From NCBI GenBank assembly GCA_029263355.1, contig JAJCXQ010000924.1:1-35270 (forward strand): DNA of 35,270 nucleotides, given 5' to 3'. The translations under genes and the position numbers were made by a program. Source of the stretch: Acidobacteriota bacterium (lineage in GTDB: Bacteria > Acidobacteriota > Thermoanaerobaculia > Multivoradales > J023). Below, in pieces: positions 17,661-25,915 of this stretch (positions are counted from its first letter, which is position 1; each line of letters opens with the position of its first letter). Under the pieces are notes generated by a model. That model worked only from the letters and a program-made list of their open reading frames with translations, did no database searches and was not told the DNA's origin.

Positions 17661-19541
17661 CTACTCCACCACGATCCATTTCAAACCGAAGAGCTCATGC
17701 TCGACCAGGGTGACACCGTCGATACTGGTCAGTGGACGACCGCCGCCGAGCATCCGCCGGGCCTGTGGTGCGCGGTGCGGTTCGATAACGAAGAAAAAGG
17801 AGGTGTCGATGAGGAAGGGCAGGTAGGTATGAAAGCCTTTCAGGCCACGGGAAGTTGCGAAGATCGCTGTCGGACGCTGGCCGATCCGCGCCGCGATGCG
17901 CTCCGCCCGGGCCAACTCGGGGCCCGCATCCCGCGTCTTGCGAGAGGTGTTGCGAAGCGCATCGTCAGCCTCGCTGGCGTTGCGGGCGGCGACGATCCAA
18001 CTGCTGGCGTGGCCGGCGATGTGGGCGCGATAGAGAGCCGTGCCGTCAAGCACGCCGAGCCGGCTGAGGTCGAGACTCGGCCGCGGTTCGAGGGCCGAGA
18101 TCGGCAAGTAGTGAACCCTCTTGAGCAGCAGGTTACCGAGCCCCAGAGTCACCGCACGGTAGTTGTCGGCGGTTTCGGGGGCGGCATAGTAGTAGAGGCA
18201 CCAGAGGTCGTCCTGGAAGCTCTCGGGCAGCAAGCCTCGCGACTCGAGAGTGTTCGGGCTGGGTCGCGGCGCCAGGCGATAAACGGTGTCTCTGAGTAGG
18301 GTCGCGGTGGAGTGCTTCAGGACCTCGAGATCCAACGGGTCGATGCGTCTCGATCCATTCTCGCGAGCGGTGGATGCGGCGCTCAGGTAGGTCAGTGGCG
18401 CCGGCCAGAGCAGGATGCGGGTGTGGTCGGCTCGCTCGCTGGGGAAAGGCAGCGCCCAGACGAACGTCAGGAGGGCGAGGCTCAGGGCTGTTGTGGGGCG
18501 TCGCAGTCGGCTCAGGCCCTCGGCCAGCAGCACCGCGCTCAGCGGGAACACGTAGGCCAGGAAACGCAGACTGTTGAAGTCATAAAGCAGCACGAAGAAG
18601 GCGCCCGTGACCACCTGCAAGCTCAGGACGAAAAAGCACCAGGGCTCATTTCGCATGCGCCGCAGAAACGAGGTGATGCCGAGGAGTATGCCCACCGTCG
18701 CCGGTAGGCCGACGAACGCGACATATTGGTAGAGGTAGTGGCCGATCGAGTCGGTGTGAAAGCGCAGCAGCCCCCAGTGGCTCAAGTCGTCTCCAGCCAA
18801 GCTCAAGGCGCGCCTCATCCATAACAGCCAGAGGCCGGTCGGTGCCACAAAGAGGACGGCTCCTAACAGCAGGGGGCGTGATGCCAGGTCGCGGCGTCGA
18901 AATGCCAACAGCGTCAGCATCACAACCACGGGCAGGAGCAAGGCGAGTTGTTGGGTGATTGCGCTCAAACCGCCGAAAAGGCCGGTAAGGGCATAACCCG
19001 GCCGCGCACTGCCCGATCGGCGCCAAGAGATGACGGCCCAAGTCAGGAGACAGGCCGCGGGCACGTCGGCCATGACATCGAACGACAATCTCAGCCAGTT
19101 GCCGTTCATCAGCCAAGTTGCCGAAACGATCCAGGCCAAGGACCGTGAATAGTCGAGGCAAAGCAGTCGGAAGAGCCCGAGCGAGGTTACATGGGTCAAC
19201 ACTTGGATCAACACCGGCAGCAGATCCAGGGCCGAGAGGGCAGAGAGTCCGGCGATGACCACCGGCAGCAATGGCGGCCGCGAGGTATATCGCACGTCGT
19301 TGCCGGCGTAGAACAAGCCGGTGGATACCCAGTCGAGGGAATCGCCTCCCATGAAGGGATAATTCAGGATCAGGTCCGGCACCAGAAGCCGGCTGGTCAG
19401 GAATAGAAAGTGGACCACGACCAGGGCAGCGAAGAGCAGGAAGCTCACATCTCGAAACCCTGGAACCTGGTGCACGGGCCGTTTGGATAGCTGTTGCTGG
19501 GGGCGACCTGACGCTCGCCGACTCGACCTCGAGCTGAACAT
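17661..19541 (-). CDS. Polytopic GT-C-type glycosyltransferase-like membrane protein
   Basis: 626 residues. After a basic N-terminus come roughly ten hydrophobic segments through about residue 360 (for example FLLFAALVVVHFLFLTSRLL, LLPVVVMLTLLAF, LLLGAVLFVAPTGLWLLW, FFVLSLQVVTGAFFVLLY). The first periplasmic loop has MGGDSLDW, where GT39/PMT-like enzymes carry the catalytic acidic residue, and YTSRPPLLPVV, like the RPPL motif in ArnT/PMT_2 proteins. The last 250 residues are mostly soluble. This suggests transfer of a sugar from a polyprenyl-phosphate donor on the outer face of the inner membrane. The assignment rests on topology and short motifs only. No strong ribosome site; it is divergent from the GAPDH operon. 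Confidence 0.7.
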   Translation of the reverse strand: MFSSRSSRRASGRPQQQLSKRPVHQVPGFRDVSFLLFAALVVVHFLFLTSRLLVPDLILNYPFMGGDSLDWVSTGLFYAGNDVRYTSRPPLLPVVIAGLSALSALDLLPVLIQVLTHVTSLGLFRLLCLDYSRSLAWIVSATWLMNGNWLRLSFDVMADVPAACLLTWAVISWRRSGSARPGYALTGLFGGLSAITQQLALLLPVVVMLTLLAFRRRDLASRPLLLGAVLFVAPTGLWLLWMRRALSLAGDDLSHWGLLRFHTDSIGHYLYQYVAFVGLPATVGILLGITSFLRRMRNEPWCFFVLSLQVVTGAFFVLLYDFNSLRFLAYVFPLSAVLLAEGLSRLRRPTTALSLALLTFVWALPFPSERADHTRILLWPAPLTYLSAASTARENGSRRIDPLDLEVLKHSTATLLRDTVYRLAPRPSPNTLESRGLLPESFQDDLWCLYYYAAPETADNYRAVTLGLGNLLLKRVHYLPISALEPRPSLDLSRLGVLDGTALYRAHIAGHASSWIVAARNASEADDALRNTSRKTRDAGPELARAERIAARIGQRPTAIFATSRGLKGFHTYLPFLIDTSFFFVIEPHRAPQARRMLGGGRPLTSIDGVTLVEHELFGLKWIVVE

Positions 19542-19562
19542 GCCGAGCAGAATACACGATAG

Positions 19563-19582
19563 GCCCCCGCGGTCGTGGGGGC
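19563..19582. other. GC-rich hairpin in divergent intergenic region
   Basis: GCCCCC (19563-19568) and GGGGGC (19577-19582) form a 6-bp stem with an 8-base loop between the divergent glycosyltransferase-like and GAPDH genes. There is no T-tract, and its role is unknown. Confidence 0.4.
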
Positions 19583-19688
19583 TGACGGTGTGGGAGCTCG
19601 ACAGGATCTATACTTGTCAGCCACGCGACGGCGGGTCGCGAGCCTCTCGACAGGTTAGATCGACGGAATCACGGTCAAGGAGATCCAG

Positions 19689-20702
19689 ATGTCAGCAACA
19701 CGCGTGGCCCTGATGGGCTTCGGCAGGATCGGAAGAAGCTTGTTCCGCATTCTCTACCGCAGCAACCAGATTCAAGTGGCGGCGATCAGTGATCCCGCGG
19801 ACCCCAAAGCACTCGAGTATCTGCTGCGTTACGACACCATCTTGGGACGTTTCAAAGATGAGGTCAGCATCCGCGATGAGAACCTTTACGCTTACGGTCG
19901 CCAGGTGCCCTTGCTCGCCGAGCCCGAGGGGTTGCAGTGGGGCGACCTCGGGATCGACACGGTCATTGAAGCGACGGGGCGCCCGCGCAGCCGCCAGGAG
20001 CTCGAAGCTCATCTCGAGCGTGGCGCCAAGCGAGTGATTCTATGTGCCCCCCCTCTCGATCCTCCCGATGTGACGATCGTGACCGGTGTCAACGACGAAG
20101 CTCTGAAGCCGGAGCACCAAATCATCTCGAACGGTTCGTGTACCGCACATTGTGCGGGGCCAGTGATCAAGATCCTGCACGAAGCCTTCGGTATTCGCCG
20201 GGCGTTTCTTTCGACCGTTCATGCCTACACCAACCAGCAGCGGTTAGCCGATGTCCCCTCTGAGGACAAACGACGGGGCCGAGCGGCGGCTCAGAACATC
20301 ATTCCGCAGGCCACCAACGCCGCCGAGGTTTTGCAAGAGTTGCTGCCGTCTCTCGAAGGACGTCTCAGCGCGATGGCCATGAATGTCCCCGTCCCCGACG
20401 GCTCAGTGGTGGATCTGGTGTGTTGGCACGACAAGCCGGTGACTGAACTGGCGATCAACGAAGTTATTCGGACCGCGGCGGCGAGTCGTTTTAGCGGCAT
20501 CCTCAGCTACGAGGACAATCCGATTGTCTCGTCCGACATCCTTCGCGAGACTCACTCCGGTACCTTCGACTCCCTGGCGACCATGGTGCAGGGTGGCTCG
20601 ATCTCGAAGACTTTGACCTGGTTCGAGAACGGTTGGGGCTACTCCCACCGGGCGGTCGACCTCGTCGAGCGTTTTGTCGAGTTCGACAAGGAGGTGGCGT
20701 GA
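19689..20702 (+). CDS. Divergent type I GAPDH-like protein with altered phosphate sites
   Basis: 337 residues, full GAPDH length, with the N-terminal Rossmann motif ([14 protein letters not shown]) and the NAD-selecting Asp (ISDP). The catalytic Cys151 (NGSCTAHC) and His178 ([10 protein letters not shown]) are present. However, the usual CTTNC is CTAHC; the Arg before VP that binds the substrate phosphate is Asn232 (MNVPVPDGS); and the inorganic-phosphate loop TSTG/TTTG is QATN (207-210). It therefore may act on a different aldehyde, be a regulatory subunit, or be weakly active. AAGGAG lies 7 bases before the ATG. Its TGA overlaps the next gene's ATG by one base, so the two are probably made together. 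Confidence 0.88.
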   Translation: MSATRVALMGFGRIGRSLFRILYRSNQIQVAAISDPADPKALEYLLRYDTILGRFKDEVSIRDENLYAYGRQVPLLAEPEGLQWGDLGIDTVIEATGRPRSRQELEAHLERGAKRVILCAPPLDPPDVTIVTGVNDEALKPEHQIISNGSCTAHCAGPVIKILHEAFGIRRAFLSTVHAYTNQQRLADVPSEDKRRGRAAAQNIIPQATNAAEVLQELLPSLEGRLSAMAMNVPVPDGSVVDLVCWHDKPVTELAINEVIRTAAASRFSGILSYEDNPIVSSDILRETHSGTFDSLATMVQGGSISKTLTWFENGWGYSHRAVDLVERFVEFDKEVA

Positions 20703-21706
20703 TGGCTATACGGATCGGTATCAACGGTTTCGGTCGGATCGGTCGCAGCGTGTTTCGAATCTTGCATCAGCGGGACGACCTCGAGGTGGTTGCGATCAAC
20801 GATCTGTTCGAGAACGAGCAACTCGCCTACCTGCTGAAGTACGACTCGGTGATGGGAGTCTTCTCCGGTACAGTTAGCGTCGAAGGTGACGTCATGACGG
20901 TTGGCGGCGACGAAATTGCCATGACCTCACAGCGGGATCCGGCCGAGATTCCCTGGAAAGAGATGGGGGTCGACATCGTCATCGAGTCGACTGGCGTCTT
21001 CCGTCACCGTGCGCCGCTCGAGAAACATTTGGCGGCTGGGGCGAAGAAGGTGGTGCTCACCGTGCCGCCGAAAGACGAGATCGACGCCATGATCGTGATG
21101 GGGGTTAATGACGATCAGCTCGAATCCAGACATCGGCTGGTGTCGAACGCGTCCTGCACCACCAACTGCCTGGCTCCGATCGCGATGGTGCTCGACGAAG
21201 AATTCGGCTTCGAAGAGGGTTTGATCACCACCGTGCACGCTTACACCAACGGTCAGCGTCTGGCCGATGTTCCTCACCGCGACCTGCGTCGTAGCCGCGC
21301 CGCGGCCGAGAACATCATCCCGACCACCACCGGCGCGGCGCGCGCGGTCGGCAAGGTGCTGCCGCAACTCGCCGGCAAGCTCGACGGCTGTGCCCTGCGG
21401 GTGCCAGTGCCCGACGGTTCGATTGTCGACCTGGTCTGCCGGGTCGGTCAGGATGTCACCGTAGACGACATCAACGGCGCGGTCCACGCCGCGGCCGACG
21501 GGCCGTTGCGCAGAATCATCGAGTACAGCGAAGCGCCGCTGGTCTCCTGCGATATCGTCGGTAACCCGCACTCGGCGATCTTCGACGCACTCTCGACCAC
21601 CGCCCCCGGCGGGGGGTGGATCAAGGTGGTCGCCTGGTACGACAATGAGTGGGGTTATTCGAATCGTGTCGTGGATCTGGTGACTCGTCTGGCTGCTATC
21701 GGTTGA
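20702..21706 (+). CDS. gap: Glyceraldehyde-3-phosphate dehydrogenase, type I
   Basis: 334 residues from ATG at 20702, which overlaps the upstream stop (TGATG). It has all standard features: [15 protein letters not shown] nucleotide-binding loop, INDL with the NAD-selecting Asp, SNASCTTNC with catalytic Cys152, [10 protein letters not shown] with His179, [12 protein letters not shown] phosphate loop, and LRVPVPDGS with the substrate-binding Arg233. It oxidises glyceraldehyde 3-phosphate to 1,3-bisphosphoglycerate in glycolysis, in the cytoplasm, using NAD. An in-frame ATG at 20633 lies inside the first paralogue and is not preferred. A strong hairpin follows the stop. Confidence 0.97.
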   Translation: MAIRIGINGFGRIGRSVFRILHQRDDLEVVAINDLFENEQLAYLLKYDSVMGVFSGTVSVEGDVMTVGGDEIAMTSQRDPAEIPWKEMGVDIVIESTGVFRHRAPLEKHLAAGAKKVVLTVPPKDEIDAMIVMGVNDDQLESRHRLVSNASCTTNCLAPIAMVLDEEFGFEEGLITTVHAYTNGQRLADVPHRDLRRSRAAAENIIPTTTGAARAVGKVLPQLAGKLDGCALRVPVPDGSIVDLVCRVGQDVTVDDINGAVHAAADGPLRRIIEYSEAPLVSCDIVGNPHSAIFDALSTTAPGGGWIKVVAWYDNEWGYSNRVVDLVTRLAAIG

Positions 21707-21712
21707 TAGACC

Positions 21713-21745
21713 GCTCACCCAGCGCCCGTCTAGCGCTGGGTGAGC
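21713..21745 (+). terminator. 13-bp perfect hairpin after the GAPDH pair
   Basis: GCTCACCCAGCGC (21713-21725) and GCGCTGGGTGAGC (21733-21745) with a 7-base loop, starting 6 bases after the gap stop. No T-tract follows, so it may be a Rho-independent terminator of weak type, an attenuator, or an RNA-stabilising 3' structure before the enoyl-CoA hydratase gene. Confidence 0.65.
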
Positions 21746-21788
21746 GCCAACATTCTTCGGCTCGGCAATTTCAACGGAGGCCTAGCGA

Positions 21789-22610
21789 ATGTCGGTAAGG
21801 ATCGAGAGAGACGGAGCTGTCTTCACCGTCGTTTTGTCGCGCCCGGAAGTTCGCAACGCAGTGGATCGGCCAACCGCTGAAGCGTTGGCGGAGGCGTTCC
21901 GTGAATTTGACGCCACTGTGGATGCCAAAGTTGCGGTGTTGTGGGGTGAGGGCGGCAACTTCTGCGCCGGCGCTGATCTCAAGGCGATATCCGAAGGCCG
22001 CGGCAACCGCGTCGCGCCGGACGGTGATGGACCGATGGGGCCAACCCGTATGCAGTTGAGCAAGCCGGTGATCGCCGCGGTGTCAGGTTATGCGGTTGCG
22101 GGTGGGTTCGAGCTCGCCCTGTGGTGCGATCTACGGGTGATCGAGGAGACTGCTATTTTTGGCGTCTACTGCCGTCGTTTCGGTGTCCCCCTGGTTGATG
22201 GTGGCAGTGTGAGATTGCCGCGGATCGTCGGCTTGTCTCGCGCCCTTGATCTGATTCTCACCGGCCGGTCGGTCGACGCTGAGGAAGCGCGCGAGATCGG
22301 ACTCGCCAGCCGCATCGTGTCGGTCGGCAGCAGCCGTCAGGCCGCCGAGGCGTTGGCTCACGAGATTGCCGAGGTTCCCCAAGTCTGCTTGCGTAACGAT
22401 CGCCGCAGCGTTTATGAATCTGCTGGCATGTCCCTCGAGATGGCGCTCCTCAATGAGCTGCAACACGGCGCCGCGACCCTCGCCAGCGGTGAGCCGGAAC
22501 AAGGCGCAGGCCGCTTTGCCGGGGGCGAGGGGCGTCACGGCCAGCTGGTTGAAGATTCTGGCGCGTCTAGCGCCTCTGGTGATCCCAGCACTTCGGACGT
22601 CACGGACTGA
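21789..22610 (+). CDS. Enoyl-CoA hydratase/isomerase family (crotonase) protein
   Basis: 273 residues. The crotonase oxyanion-hole segments are NFCAGADLKAI (about residues 57-67) and AVSGYAVAGGFELALWCDLRV (about 97-117). The later PLVDGGSVRLPRIVG segment carries the acidic residue typical of the EchA-like subgroup that ends in DGGS. Members hydrate or isomerise acyl-CoA thioesters in fatty-acid or amino-acid breakdown. The last 40 residues (Gly/Ser/Asp-rich) look disordered. A GGAGG site lies before the ATG. It is followed by the YigZ-like gene after 27 bases. Exact substrate unknown. Confidence 0.9.
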   Translation: MSVRIERDGAVFTVVLSRPEVRNAVDRPTAEALAEAFREFDATVDAKVAVLWGEGGNFCAGADLKAISEGRGNRVAPDGDGPMGPTRMQLSKPVIAAVSGYAVAGGFELALWCDLRVIEETAIFGVYCRRFGVPLVDGGSVRLPRIVGLSRALDLILTGRSVDAEEAREIGLASRIVSVGSSRQAAEALAHEIAEVPQVCLRNDRRSVYESAGMSLEMALLNELQHGAATLASGEPEQGAGRFAGGEGRHGQLVEDSGASSASGDPSTSDVTD

Positions 22611-22637
22611 GCAGCTGGCCTGCCCGAAAGACCTCGT

Positions 22638-23237
22638 GTGCCGACGATACGTACGGTCTCCCGCGCTTCACGGCTCGAACCACCCAAGATCAAAGGCTCG
22701 CGATTCATCGCCTCGATCGAGCCGGTGGTGTCGGCCACCGAGGCGATGGCGTTTGTCGGGGCTTGCCGTGAAGAGTTTCGTGACGCCACCCACAATTGTT
22801 TCGCGTGGCGACTCGGACTCGATCAAGACGCCATGCGGTACAGCGACGACGGCGAGCCGAGCGGCACCGGCGGGCGTCCGATCCTGCAGGAGATCGACGG
22901 CCGTCGTCTGACCAATGTGGCGGTGGTGGTGACCCGTTATTACGGTGGCACCAAGCTCGGCACCGGTGGTTTGATCCGAGCCTATGGTGGCGCAGCCGCT
23001 GAGGCGTTGGACGCCGCCATCATCGTCGAGGCGCCGATTGTCGAGACCTTGCGTATTACCTTCGGATACGAGCACAGCGGCGCCGTGCAGGGGGTCTTGA
23101 GCGCTTTTGACTTGGAGCCGGTTCAGTCAGACTACGGAGCCAACATCAAGATGACGATCGCGGTGCCGATCGAAAAAGCCGAGCGGCTCGAGAAAGCACT
23201 GATCGACGCGACGCGGGGACAAGTGAGGATCGGCTAG
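22638..23237 (+). CDS. YigZ/IMPACT family protein
   Basis: 199 residues from a GTG start. Conserved family blocks are visible: KGSRFIASIEPV near the N-terminus, DATHNCFAW, DDGEPSGTGGRPIL, and VVVTRYYGGTKLGTGGLIRAYG at about residues 96-117. The C-terminal half has the second alpha/beta domain. YigZ/IMPACT proteins are conserved in bacteria and eukaryotes; the eukaryotic form modulates translation control, the bacterial role is unclear. It ends one base short of the stop of the convergent AAC(3)-family gene, leaving no room for a terminator. Confidence 0.93.
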   Translation: MPTIRTVSRASRLEPPKIKGSRFIASIEPVVSATEAMAFVGACREEFRDATHNCFAWRLGLDQDAMRYSDDGEPSGTGGRPILQEIDGRRLTNVAVVVTRYYGGTKLGTGGLIRAYGGAAAEALDAAIIVEAPIVETLRITFGYEHSGAVQGVLSAFDLEPVQSDYGANIKMTIAVPIEKAERLEKALIDATRGQVRIG

Positions 23238-23238
23238 C

Positions 23239-24033
23239 TCACAGTGTGGCTTCGAACACTTCGGTAGCGAAGCTCACCAGATCGTGCATCGGAAACAGCG
23301 TCGAGGACGCTTCGCCGATCGTGCCCTGTTTAGCACTGCCAGTGGCGACAAAGCGTTTGCCGATGGACGGAAAGAGCTGATCATTGTCGTCCGCGACATT
23401 TGGTACCTCGAACCAAACGCGTTGGCCTTTGTCCCAGGCCGGAAACCGTACCGTCATGGTTCGCCGCTTGTCCACCAGGGATTCCGCGAAGTGCAGCGCC
23501 GTGCAGCGATTGAAGCCGGTCCCGAGCAGCAGAATCCAACTCTTAAGATCGTGTAGTTTGTCGAAGGGGGCGCCGGGACCCTCCGAGAAAGCCAAAGGGT
23601 GATCGCGGGTGATCTCGGCCGCCAGCGGACCGTGGGCGCAGACCGATTCGATCGGGTGAGAGCTGCGTAGAGTCCCAGGCCAGGTGCGAAACGTCTCCGG
23701 AATCACCCCCATTTCGGTTGGGGTCGTGCGCGGATCGAAGATGGGCAGGCTGTCCCGTACCGTGTCGAGCCACGGCGTCGGGATCTGCGGTTCACTCCAC
23801 GTCGCGGGATCGGTGCAGTGCGGGGTCGCCGCCGGCATTGCTAGAGTGCCATCCTCGCCGATCGTCGTCAGCAGCGCTTGCACAACGGTTGGCGCACCAC
23901 CTACTACCCAGCCGATGGCGCTCAACGACGAGTGGACGGTCAACGTCATCCCCGGCTCGACACCGAGGGTTGCGAGATCGTCGCGCAGGCGGGTTGCGGT
24001 GATTGGTGGTTGGTTGAGTTTGATGGTGGGCAT
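23239..24033 (-). CDS. AAC(3)-family N-acetyltransferase
   Basis: 264 residues, the usual length for the aminoglycoside 3-N-acetyltransferase/YokD fold. Family segments are LTVHSSLSAIGWVVGGAPTV near residues 32-51, MPAATP, and RSSHPIESVCAHGPLA at about residue 125, with FNRCTALHFAES carrying the active-site-region His. Members transfer acetyl groups from acetyl-CoA to amines. Chromosomal homologues in environmental bacteria often have unknown natural substrates, so resistance should not be assumed. It sits 30 bases downstream of the M23 peptidase gene on the same strand and is likely co-transcribed with it. Confidence 0.87.
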   Translation of the reverse strand: MPTIKLNQPPITATRLRDDLATLGVEPGMTLTVHSSLSAIGWVVGGAPTVVQALLTTIGEDGTLAMPAATPHCTDPATWSEPQIPTPWLDTVRDSLPIFDPRTTPTEMGVIPETFRTWPGTLRSSHPIESVCAHGPLAAEITRDHPLAFSEGPGAPFDKLHDLKSWILLLGTGFNRCTALHFAESLVDKRRTMTVRFPAWDKGQRVWFEVPNVADDNDQLFPSIGKRFVATGSAKQGTIGEASSTLFPMHDLVSFATEVFEATL

Positions 24034-24063
24034 CTTCAGCTCGGGGTGACTTCGAACGTGACC

Positions 24064-24933
24064 TCAGGGTGCCTCCTGAACCTGTGGGATCGAGTCTGAC
24101 TTGAGGGTCAACCACTCGGGATCGATCCAGGCGCCACGCCAGACCATGCCGAGATGCATGTGCGGGCCGGTGGAGCGCCCGGTGGATCCAACCTCGCCGA
24201 TCTTTTCGCCTTGGCCAACCGAAGAGCCATTCTCGATCGCACTCTGCAAGTGGAAATAGGCGCGGAGGAGGCCGTTGCCATGGTGGATGTAGACACCCAA
24301 TCCGGAAAAGAAATGTTCCTCGGCAATCACCACGTCACCCGGCGCGATCGCGGCCACCGGCACCCCGGCTGAGATCGCGTAGTCGGTGCCACGATGTTGG
24401 GCTCTCGGCTCGCCATTGAACGTCCGGTGGGCGCCGAAGCCTTCACCCTGGGGTAGGTTCTCGGCCGGAGGCCCAAAAGGCAGCGTGAACAGGCCCGGTT
24501 TCTTCCAGTCTTTGCGCAAGATCGGTTTGATCTTGGCTTGTTCTCGAAAATGACGGTCGAGATCTTCCTGACTCAAGTGGATGTACTTGTCGTCGGGGAA
24601 CTCGATGTCCTGGGTTACGAACTCCCGCGCCACGATCTCTAGCCAGCCGGTCTCGTAGCCTTCGCTCGCCCAGCGGGCTATCTCGACTTTGCCCGGCTTA
24701 CGCTTGAAATCGATCGGGTACCAGCAGCTGCCGTCGACCGGCAAGAAAGACTTGCCATCCATGGCGCAACGAGTGAGGTCATCACCTTCCCATTGCGCCA
24801 CGCCCCCTTGTTCGACCTCGACCTGGTAGTTGACTGCGGGCGAGACGGTCGCGAACAAAAAGCCGACGCTCAAGTATGTGATGATCCGGCGCCAGCGTCT
24901 TGGAGCGAGCGATGTTTTTGACGTTGAATGCAT
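24064..24933 (-). CDS. Secreted M23-family metallopeptidase (LytM-like)
   Basis: 289 residues from ATG at 24933, 7 bases after AGGAGA; another ATG at 24939 is too close to that site. A basic stretch and a hydrophobic segment (IITYLSVGFLFATVSPAV) give export. Residues about 30-160 are an all-beta region; the C-terminal part is an M23 domain with HRGTDYAI (HxxxD), IHHGNGLLRAYFH and GPHMHLGM (HxH), the complete zinc-ligand set. M23 enzymes usually cut peptidoglycan cross-bridges or other glycine-rich peptides. An AAC(3)-family gene follows on the same strand. The catalytic site appears intact. Confidence 0.92.
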   Translation of the reverse strand: MHSTSKTSLAPRRWRRIITYLSVGFLFATVSPAVNYQVEVEQGGVAQWEGDDLTRCAMDGKSFLPVDGSCWYPIDFKRKPGKVEIARWASEGYETGWLEIVAREFVTQDIEFPDDKYIHLSQEDLDRHFREQAKIKPILRKDWKKPGLFTLPFGPPAENLPQGEGFGAHRTFNGEPRAQHRGTDYAISAGVPVAAIAPGDVVIAEEHFFSGLGVYIHHGNGLLRAYFHLQSAIENGSSVGQGEKIGEVGSTGRSTGPHMHLGMVWRGAWIDPEWLTLKSDSIPQVQEAP

Positions 24934-25226
24934 GTTCATGTCTCCTGTTCGATTGCGGCAGGACAGGCCCGAAAGCTGGAGGCACAACATCGTCTGCCGG
25001 TTCCATTCGAATCCATTGAAAAGATGTCGGGATTCTACCGGTTACTTCGCTCCGGCGCGCTTTGCTGATCGTCGCGGAGCTCCTCTTCGGGCGCTTGGAG
25101 GCGGTTCGTCGGTAGCTTCGGTGAGATTCTTTGTGGAAATTTGATGCTAAATCAGGATGGTTCCCGCCTATAGAGATGAGGACACGACAGGGTTGCGGAT
25201 CCTCGTCTCTAGTGAGGGAAACGATC

Positions 25227-25445
25227 ATGCAAGTCGCCAAGAATCTCGAGCGGGTGAGTCGAGTTGTCAGCAAGGCGTTGGCTCTCGACTGGGAAGCTCG
25301 GCTACCTTTTCTCGAGAGAGTCTGTGGCGAGGACCTTCACTTGCGGCAGGAATTGAGCTCACTGCTAGCGGAGGAGCGAGCCTTGTACGACGGTTTCCTC
25401 GAGACGCCGCCTGCTCGGGTATTCAGCTGCCACAGTCTGCTTTAG
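25227..25445 (+). CDS. Orphan N-terminal region of a Ser/Thr protein kinase (truncated)
   Basis: 72 residues. The pattern ERVSRVVSKALALDWEARL, then a PFLERVCGEDLHLRQELSSL block and a FLETPPARV ending, closely matches the helical lead segment before the kinase domain in acidobacterial and planctomycete Hanks-type kinases (usual form: RW..V..L...AL...P..R..FL...C..D..LR.EV.SLL). A stop codon comes just where the kinase glycine loop would start, and no kinase motif (GxGxxG, HRDxKPxN, DFG) follows in any frame before the convergent PilZ gene. It is either a recombination remnant or a free-standing small protein. Start chosen at ATG 25227; GAGGG lies 10 bases upstream. Confidence 0.65.
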   Translation: MQVAKNLERVSRVVSKALALDWEARLPFLERVCGEDLHLRQELSSLLAEERALYDGFLETPPARVFSCHSLL

Positions 25446-25477
25446 CTCAGAGAGTCAGCCTGCAAGGTCTTGCGGGT

Positions 25478-25813
25478 TTACCACAAAGAGGCTGCTGGCC
25501 CGACCAGTTGACGCAGGCCAATGGATCGCTCCGTGGGCTCCAGAAAGCGAATCCCCATGCCCGATGGGCGGATCCGCTGCCACATCGGCGGAATCTTCCG
25601 CGAGTGGACCACCACCGCGTCGATATGGATGGAGTGGTCCTTGCCGCTGACCTCCACATCCACCTCGGTACCGGGCTTGAGCGGGCGGATGGTGGCGACG
25701 AACATTCCGGTCGCTGAGACGTTCGTGGTGTAGCCGACGTGAGACTTTGACTCACCGATTGGCCGGAACCGGACTTGGAGCCGACGGCCAAGGCGTCGAT
25801 TTGGATTCCCCAT
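25478..25813 (-). CDS. PilZ-domain protein
   Basis: 111 residues, a single PilZ domain. The c-di-GMP-binding motifs are both present: RRLGRR at about residues 6-11 (RxxxR) and NVSATGMFV at about 31-39 (N/DxSxxG), followed by TEVDVEVSG and GMGIRFLEP strands. Such stand-alone PilZ proteins are c-di-GMP receptors that alter motility, surface structures or development. A TATAAT box lies 9 bases before the start, so the mRNA probably has almost no leader. It converges with the kinase stub. Confidence 0.9.
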   Translation of the reverse strand: MGNPNRRLGRRLQVRFRPIGESKSHVGYTTNVSATGMFVATIRPLKPGTEVDVEVSGKDHSIHIDAVVVHSRKIPPMWQRIRPSGMGIRFLEPTERSIGLRQLVGPAASLW

Positions 25814-25822
25814 AGTCCATCT

Positions 25823-25851
25823 ATTATACAGATATGTCGATGGATTGTCTT
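25823..25851 (-). promoter_or_regulatory. Promoter of the PilZ gene, near-leaderless
   Basis: On the minus strand, AAGACA (25846-25851) and a perfect TATAAT (25823-25828) are spaced by 17 bases. TATAAT ends 9 bases before the ATG at 25813, so transcription would begin within about two bases of the start codon. Confidence 0.6.
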
Positions 25852-25915
25852 CTGTGTTCCGGTAGAAGTCTTCGAGTCGGCGACTGGGACAAGCCCAGAA
25901 TCGTCGCGACTCCGG

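Noticed and set aside
23239..24033. Calling the AAC(3)-family gene an antibiotic-resistance gene
   Set aside because: No resistance context or mobile element; many chromosomal members have unknown substrates.
25000..25020. TTCGAATCC-like string suggestive of a tRNA T-arm
   Set aside because: No matching acceptor, D-arm or anticodon stems around it.
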